From NCBI GenBank assembly GCA_036897095.1, contig JAYMSP010001202.1:1-34935 (forward strand): a DNA stretch of 34,935 bases, read 5' to 3'. Both the position numbers and the translations under genes were made by a program. Origin of the DNA: Plantago elongata. Taxonomy: Eukaryota > Streptophyta > Magnoliopsida > Lamiales > Plantaginaceae. The notes under the pieces are model-generated. The model made no database searches and was not told where the DNA came from. It worked only from the letters and a program-made list of their open reading frames with translations. Every line of letters begins with the position of its first letter. Positions within the stretch are counted from its first letter, which is position 1. Shown piece after piece: positions 30,287 to 34,935 of the stretch.

Positions 30287-31358
30287 TATAGTCTATATGT
30301 GATCTCTTCAACGGTAATTTTCTGAACTAAATAAACATGAATTTAATTATAATATAAGATATAATTAAACATAAGTGATCGAGTTTACAGATAAAGAAAA
30401 TAAGGTGTAAAAGTGTTAATTTGTAGTAGGAAAGTATGTTTCATACAATGGTGCTTGGAGCCTTTTCTTATGGTTATCGGTAGGGTCGGAGAAAGACAGT
30501 AATTAAATTTTACGGGATGCGGTAATAATATTTCAGAAACTTGGATAGGGCGAATTCTAAATTTTTCAAAATCTCCATAAGGAAAAGGTGCGAGTTTGTA
30601 AATTCGTTGGACCTGCACTCCTATTTCCACCCTGGTGATTGGGTATACTTGAGTTGAAGTAGGAATTAATAAATGAAGCCTACTTGCAAGGTATTGTGCT
30701 TGATGACATAATGACATTCATGCAATACTCCTGAGTTGATTTCTATCGTTTGGTCGCAATCACCTGCACTTGTGTAGTCCTCGAAAACAAAACAGCCTTG
30801 CATAGAAATTGGAGTACTTTGAATCAAGTATGACTAAAGAGTGTTTATAGATCCTCATTTGAGCGTAAAGCATAATGAGAGCATGAAGAATTGCTCTAGC
30901 AAATAGTAGGATTCTTATCTACGGCCCTCTGAATCTTAGTTGATTCTCACTTTCCCCGGACATTGAAATATAACAACTTGACACTATAATTCAATTACAA
31001 TTATAATGCGAACTTTGCACCAGTCCTGCATTCTGTCTTTCTATCTACCCAAAGATGATTTACAGGACATGGATACAAATAGTATATGATGATATACAGA
31101 GGTACTGCAGTCAGTTTTGTGCAATTATCTACATGTCTCTATGGTACCACCACCAGCCAACTTCCAAACCAAGGAGCAGCTGCCTCTAGAGAACCCAACA
31201 CTTGATGTGACCTTCCGAGCACGTGTTCACAGCCAATCTTACCACGAGGAAGAAAATGCCTTGCTCCCAATAATGTACATACAAAGGAATGGGAGCTGGA
31301 GCTGCGGATAAGTTGCAGTCCACAGTAGAAGCAATGTTGGAAGGAGGATGTGTTATTA
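30287..31358. other. region downstream of the HECT gene
   Basis: No other gene seen. The part nearest 31358 should hold the 3' UTR and polyadenylation site of the minus-strand HECT gene, but I cannot place the site. The minus-strand ORF at 30385-30717 (110 codons) has no recognisable domain. Confidence 0.5.
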
Positions 31359-34191
31359 TCAGCTCAGATCGAAACCAGCATCAGAGTTTATGGCGTACAA
31401 TAGTTTCTCCTCCATTTGCTGTTTGCTGCACGAAAGAAAAAAGAAGTCAATACCCAGTGAGAAGACGATCTTATAGAGAGGCAAATAGGCAATAAAAGAC
31501 AGATAAACATCATGTGTTTATAGATATGAACAACAGGTTTTTACTAAAGAACATCACTTTTTATACTCCCTCCGTCCCAGCAAACTTTATAACTTCATAC
31601 ATTACTAAAAAAGGAAGTTAACCCCCACTAACAAATAATCTCAAATTTACACAAAAATTACACATTTTTACTAAGAGTACACTTTTCCCCACCTTTTTCA
31701 TTTTTCATTCTTACTTTAAATTTTCACATAAAACTACGACGCCAACCGCCAACCCTAATGAATAAAGTTTGATGGGACAGAGGAGTGCTAAGATTTTGTA
31801 AAAGATTAGTTAATGTATTGTATTAATTCACCAATATTCACATCTAAAGTAGTAGCTAATAGAAAATTTAACATTTGATAGTAAGACATAAGAAAAAAAT
31901 CACTACTAAATCACAAGTGAAATTGTATTTAAATCATCATGATTTTAACTTGAGAACATAATATTTTCTCTCACAATTTTTAAATCATCATTCATGATTT
32001 TACTTGAGAACATATTTTTCAGTACTTAATCAACATGATTTTACTTGAGCCCATATTCTTTCAAGTAAAAAATAGACAATCTCTCACAGTTTTTTCCATA
32101 ATCATGACCCGGGTGCAATAGGCTGTTTCTTGGCAGCTAATAACGTATTAACTTTGATTTGATAAACTAATCAAGATTCTCACCAAGATTATAAATACTA
32201 TACTTCAAATTTTCTTTTTCTTTTTCAGTTTATCCCAAACAAACACTTCGTATTTACCATATCCAAGGTGTTTGGGTGTATAATCCCAAAAATAGGAAGA
32301 ATGACACAGCACAAAGGGTGGACAAAATTAGTAAACCTTCGGTATGGAGGAAGCTTGAGAAGATTCATGCAAGTAGCTGATGTTGGCAACCGATCAAGAG
32401 CTTCTTCCGATGCATTACCAGCAGTCCTATAACATGGAAACCATAAAATTCTGAATAATCTGCATACATCACATCCACGTGCAGAAGTGGACCACCCTAA
32501 CTGCGGAAAAAAAAAAGGCAGGAACCCAGTACCTCTGAATGCAAAAGGTAGGCTCCAAGTACTTAAATCCCAGCAAAGGCCCTCGAGAACATCCAGTGGC
32601 AAACCTGATAGCAGAAAGAGAAGAGGTCAGTGCTTCAGAGAGCCACATGGTTCGAGAAGCAAGATCAGAGCTATTGCTTGTAATTCAGAATGGCTCAAAA
32701 TCTTGTTTGGGGTGTGAAATTGACAAGACCGGCACAAACTGGACCTAGGTCACAGTGAACAGTAATCCCTCCATTCCGTTATAAGTTTCCATTTCCTTTT
32801 CTGGAAACCGATCTCATACTTTATGCATTATTTCTTCTGTTTTCTCATAGGTCATAACCAAACAACTCTATCAACATACTAACTCCACAAATTATTTTTC
32901 ATTCTTCCATCTTAAACTTTGCTAGTTACAGGTGGAAAACTTGTACTGGAGTGAGTATTTCTGATGAAATGAATTACTAGTTTCTATCTAATTGTTGGTG
33001 ATTTGCATTGTTGCTTAAAAGTAACCAGTGTAATAATTAGGTCCAAACCCAAGATATAAAGCTAAATAGTAAATACTAAACGCAAAAGTTGCATTAGGAG
33101 CAAAAAAGGGAAGATATGATAACAACGTACTTCAAAAACCTCCTCTGATTATCCAAGCTAAGGTTCTCGATAACTTCCCAGAACATCTTGATCACATAGT
33201 GTTCCTGTGGGAAAAATGATAATGGTCAACCACATATGTAAACACAATAGGTCACCAGATAACAAATCTTATAGCCAAGATTATTTGCCAACTCTATGAC
33301 AGACATGATCATGCACATGATAGAAATTTCATGGAAGAAACAAGGATTCATGTATAGAAGAATGAGAAAATAAGACAGTAAAAACATCAAACGAGTTTTT
33401 ATCTAATTACTTGTAGAGTTAAATTATCGCCATAAAGGTCATTTTAATAATAAAAATAAAAATTACAGAAATACTAGCAGAAATTTTTGTTTTTCAGTAT
33501 AACTTCTTCGAAATGTACATCAAGGCTGGCAATTTGAACAGACAACAGAGACAAGTAACATTAGTATAGAAAAAAGTTGGACGAAGGACAACTCTAAACT
33601 ATATGATACTCCATCATATAAGTTAACTTTCTCTAAATTATTCTACAACGGCTCTGTTTAGCAAAACTAGCTGAAAAGTTAGCTGGTAGCTGGGAAGCTA
33701 GCTGGTAGCTTGTCAGGTAGCGTTTTTTTTCAACAATCTAACTTGATTAGATTCTCAAACAAGCTAGCTTGTTTAAAAAGCTGTGCGTTCACGTAACAAG
33801 TTTTTTACTAAAAAAAGCTCATTGAGCTGAAAAGCTATTGGTAAACAGGGCCAACATAATGTTTCGAGGTAAAACACCTCCCAGATGTACAAAACTTCTA
33901 ATTTAAATACAAGGCAGCTCACATTAAAAGGTAATGACTGGCTCTTTAAGGCTACAACAGACAGAAACTCAGAAAGCATATGCCAGGCCAAACAATACTA
34001 GATGGTGAGATAGATATAAATCCAAGACAGCTTCACCAAGAGAATCCAACTTTTTGCTTTGATTCAACAGAAGTATTCAAAATGAACATAAATAAAATTG
34101 AGGTACAAACCTCGTGATAGCCGCCTGTGTAATTAGTATGGCTTTGAAGATCTACTACATCAATTCCATCCTTTGATCCAGATATTAGAAG
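31359..34191 (-). CDS. HECT E3 ubiquitin ligase (UPL6/UPL7 type), last five exons
   Basis: Exons on the minus strand, in order: 34111-34191, 33131-33204, 32533-32604, 32337-32426, 31359-31425. All introns have GT-AG ends, and phases (0, 2, 2, 2) join without a break. The product is about 126 residues of the HECT C-lobe and adjoining N-lobe: LLISGSKDGIDVVDLQSHTN, TNYTGGYHEEHYVIKMFWEV, LSLDNQRRFLKFATGCSRGP, LLGFKYLEPTFCIQR, ALDRLPTSATCMNLLKLPPY, and the end YAINSDAGFDLS then TGA (31359-31361). The catalytic Cys that takes ubiquitin from the E2 is in TSATCMN (codon 32369-32371). The conserved ...GFDLS terminus is intact. HECT ligases form a ubiquitin thioester and pass it to substrate lysines. 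UPL6 versus UPL7 cannot be decided here. Upstream exons are outside the window or unrecognised. No sign of decay, so likely functional. Confidence 0.93.
31566..31788. mobile_element. Stowaway MITE in the last HECT intron
   Basis: Left end CTCCCTCCGTCCCAGCAAAC and right end GTTTGATGGGACAGAGGAGT are imperfect inverted repeats. TA occurs on both sides (31564-31565, 31789-31790). About 223 bp, AT-rich, no ORF. It lies between exons 31359-31425 and 32337-32426. The ends resemble those of the element at 29998-30286. Confidence 0.85.
31929..32075. repeat. three imperfect tandem copies of a ~48-bp unit in a HECT intron
   Basis: Each copy contains AATCA(T/A)CATGATTTTACTTGAG followed by AACATATTTT-like sequence; copies begin near 31931, 31981 and 32026. 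Confidence 0.65.
32765..32955. mobile_element. Stowaway-like MITE in a HECT intron
   Basis: Left end ATCCCTCCATTCCGTTATAA and right end AGTTACAGGTGGAAAACTTG then TACTGGAGTGAG are degenerate inverted repeats of the CTCCCTCCGTCCC type. TA flanks both sides (32763-32764, 32956-32957). It lies in the intron between exons 32533-32604 and 33131-33204. Confidence 0.65.
33650..33852. mobile_element. Tourist/Harbinger-like MITE in a HECT intron
   Basis: Starts GGCTCTGTTTAGCAAAACTA and ends TATTGGTAAACAGGGCC; the inverse complement of the end is GGCCCTGTTTACCAATA, giving an imperfect inverted repeat of about 25 bp. A 3-bp AAC flanks each side. 203 bp, with repeated TAGCTGGTAGCTGGGAAGCT motifs inside. 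It lies in the intron between exons 33131-33204 and 34111-34191. Superfamily is inferred from terminus and 3-bp duplication. Confidence 0.7.
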
Positions 34192-34935
34192 CTAGGCCAT
34201 GAGAAATCAGAAGAAATGCAAGTAAGTCTCCTTGACCAAAAGACCCCGCCAGAAAATGGCAGCTTTTTGAACAAGCAGGAAACATGGTAATCATCAGCAT
34301 ATATTTACAATCCCATATAAACCAAGAAAAAATCATAGATTATTTAATTATTTACTCATTTTCTCTCATTCAGTCTCTCTCATATTAATACCAACTTACA
34401 ACCTAAAAAGCATGGAAACAGATACGGATACAACGGGACGTGAAAATCCAAAAAAGTAGGATACAGATGCGTTCAATTTTTTAATATATTTATATATATA
34501 CACTTAATATATAAGCTAAATATAGTAAACTTCAAGTGAACATTAAACAAAATCAGGGACTGAAAATGCAATTTCTGATTTTTAATATAAACATGCTGAA
34601 ATTATATAAGCCCAATATAAACCTAAAACCTAGTATCCAGACAATGCCAACAATATAAGAAGAAAAGAAAAGGGGATTTGCCACTGCCTAAACACAACAG
34701 AGAAGAGATGAAAACATCGCCGCTGCTGCTGTCGGATCAGTGCTGGAGATGTTACCTGTTGGCCATGGCCATCGGGATTGGTGTGTCAAGTTGGGTAGTT
34801 TAGTGGAACAAGAGTCAGATCGACATACCTTATTTGATTAATTGAATTTACTTTTTTTAAGAGAAGGGACAAGGATATGCCTCACCCTCGTTTCGGCGCT
34901 TATCCATGCCAGAGGACGTCGGGGACTTGGAGGTT
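34192..34935 (-). other. HECT gene intron or upstream sequence at the window edge
   Basis: A splice acceptor (AG at 34192-34193 as CT on the plus strand) precedes the exon ending at 34191, so this stretch starts as intron. I could not find the preceding HECT exon here. An open minus-strand frame touches the right edge (about 34861-34935, ...SSGMDKRRNEGEAY...) with a GGTGAGG donor-like site, but it does not match HECT sequence. TATATA-rich DNA lies at about 34488-34505. Confidence 0.4.

Noticed and set aside
30600..30700. FHPGDWVYLS, resembling the GDWVYLK motif of gypsy integrase C-termini
   Set aside because: Only about ten residues match; the flanks show stops and no other integrase or RT motif, so a gypsy remnant cannot be supported.
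30385..30717. 110-codon minus-strand ORF
   Set aside because: No domain, signal or neighbour supports it; it lies downstream of the HECT gene in probable UTR or intergenic DNA.
34708..34803. 31-codon plus-strand ORF (MKTSPLLLSD...SSWVV)
   Set aside because: Looks like a short hydrophobic peptide, but has no promoter, homologue or splice context; it is opposite the HECT gene.
1..34935. CRISPR arrays, bacterial operons, or a novel defence-type system
   Set aside because: All recognisable content is plant nuclear: intron-containing gene, plant retrotransposons and MITEs. No regular direct-repeat/spacer array exists; the tandem repeats are degenerate minisatellites.

Overview
The window is plant nuclear DNA, probably from a eudicot; the species cannot be named from sequence alone. 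The evidence is AT-rich non-coding sequence with small-exon genes, plant-type LTR retrotransposons (Ty1/copia, a very long solo LTR, a miniature TRIM), plant LINEs with DUF4283/zf-CCHC ORF1 and zf-RVT ORF2 domains, tRNA-derived SINEs, and Stowaway, hAT, CACTA and Tourist-like elements. It is mostly a graveyard of nested mobile elements. The only host gene I can support is the 3' end of a HECT E3 ubiquitin ligase gene at the right end, minus strand.

Layout. 1-443: a long G run, an unassigned short ORF, and the left half of an old copia RNase H domain. 449-6283: a complete but inactivated Ty1/copia element (LTRs 449-1025 and 5459-6283, 5-bp duplication GAAGG) inserted into that RNase H domain, which resumes at 6289. 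7483-7615: a hAT-like end. 7620-13230: a decayed LINE 3' part (LINE-A) split by three later insertions: a SINE (7805-7970), a 3.6-kb solo LTR (8230-11845, duplication CCGTC) and a small CACTA-like element (12118-12940). 14326-14427: a LINE-type RNase H scrap. 15712-16232: a TRIM with three short LTRs and two primer binding sites, flanked by ATTAT. 18835-19033: SINE-like and hAT-like ends. 19785-20055: a MITE.

20365-23910: a second LINE (LINE-B) with recognisable ORF1 and ORF2 (endonuclease and reverse transcriptase), broken by frameshifts, stops and a minus-strand SINE with an 18-bp target duplication. It stops near the point in ORF2 where LINE-A begins. 24125-24440: an LTR-like sequence carrying a diverged 5S rRNA internal-promoter region. 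24440-29995: AT-rich, no gene seen. 29998-30286: a Stowaway MITE with a triplicated end.

31359-34191 (minus): five consecutive exons encoding the last roughly 126 residues of a HECT E3 ligase of the UPL6/UPL7 type, with all splice sites canonical, phases consistent, and the catalytic cysteine present. Three of its four introns each contain one MITE. The rest of this gene lies beyond the right edge or is not recognised in 34192-34935.

The elements form no functional pathway. The main interest is the stratigraphy: insertion order can be read from duplications and from host reading frames that rejoin when the insertions are ignored. I found no clearly new biological system; the unusual structures are the multi-LTR TRIM, the minisatellite-bearing solo LTR, the 5S-like LTR segment, and the two complementary LINE pieces.
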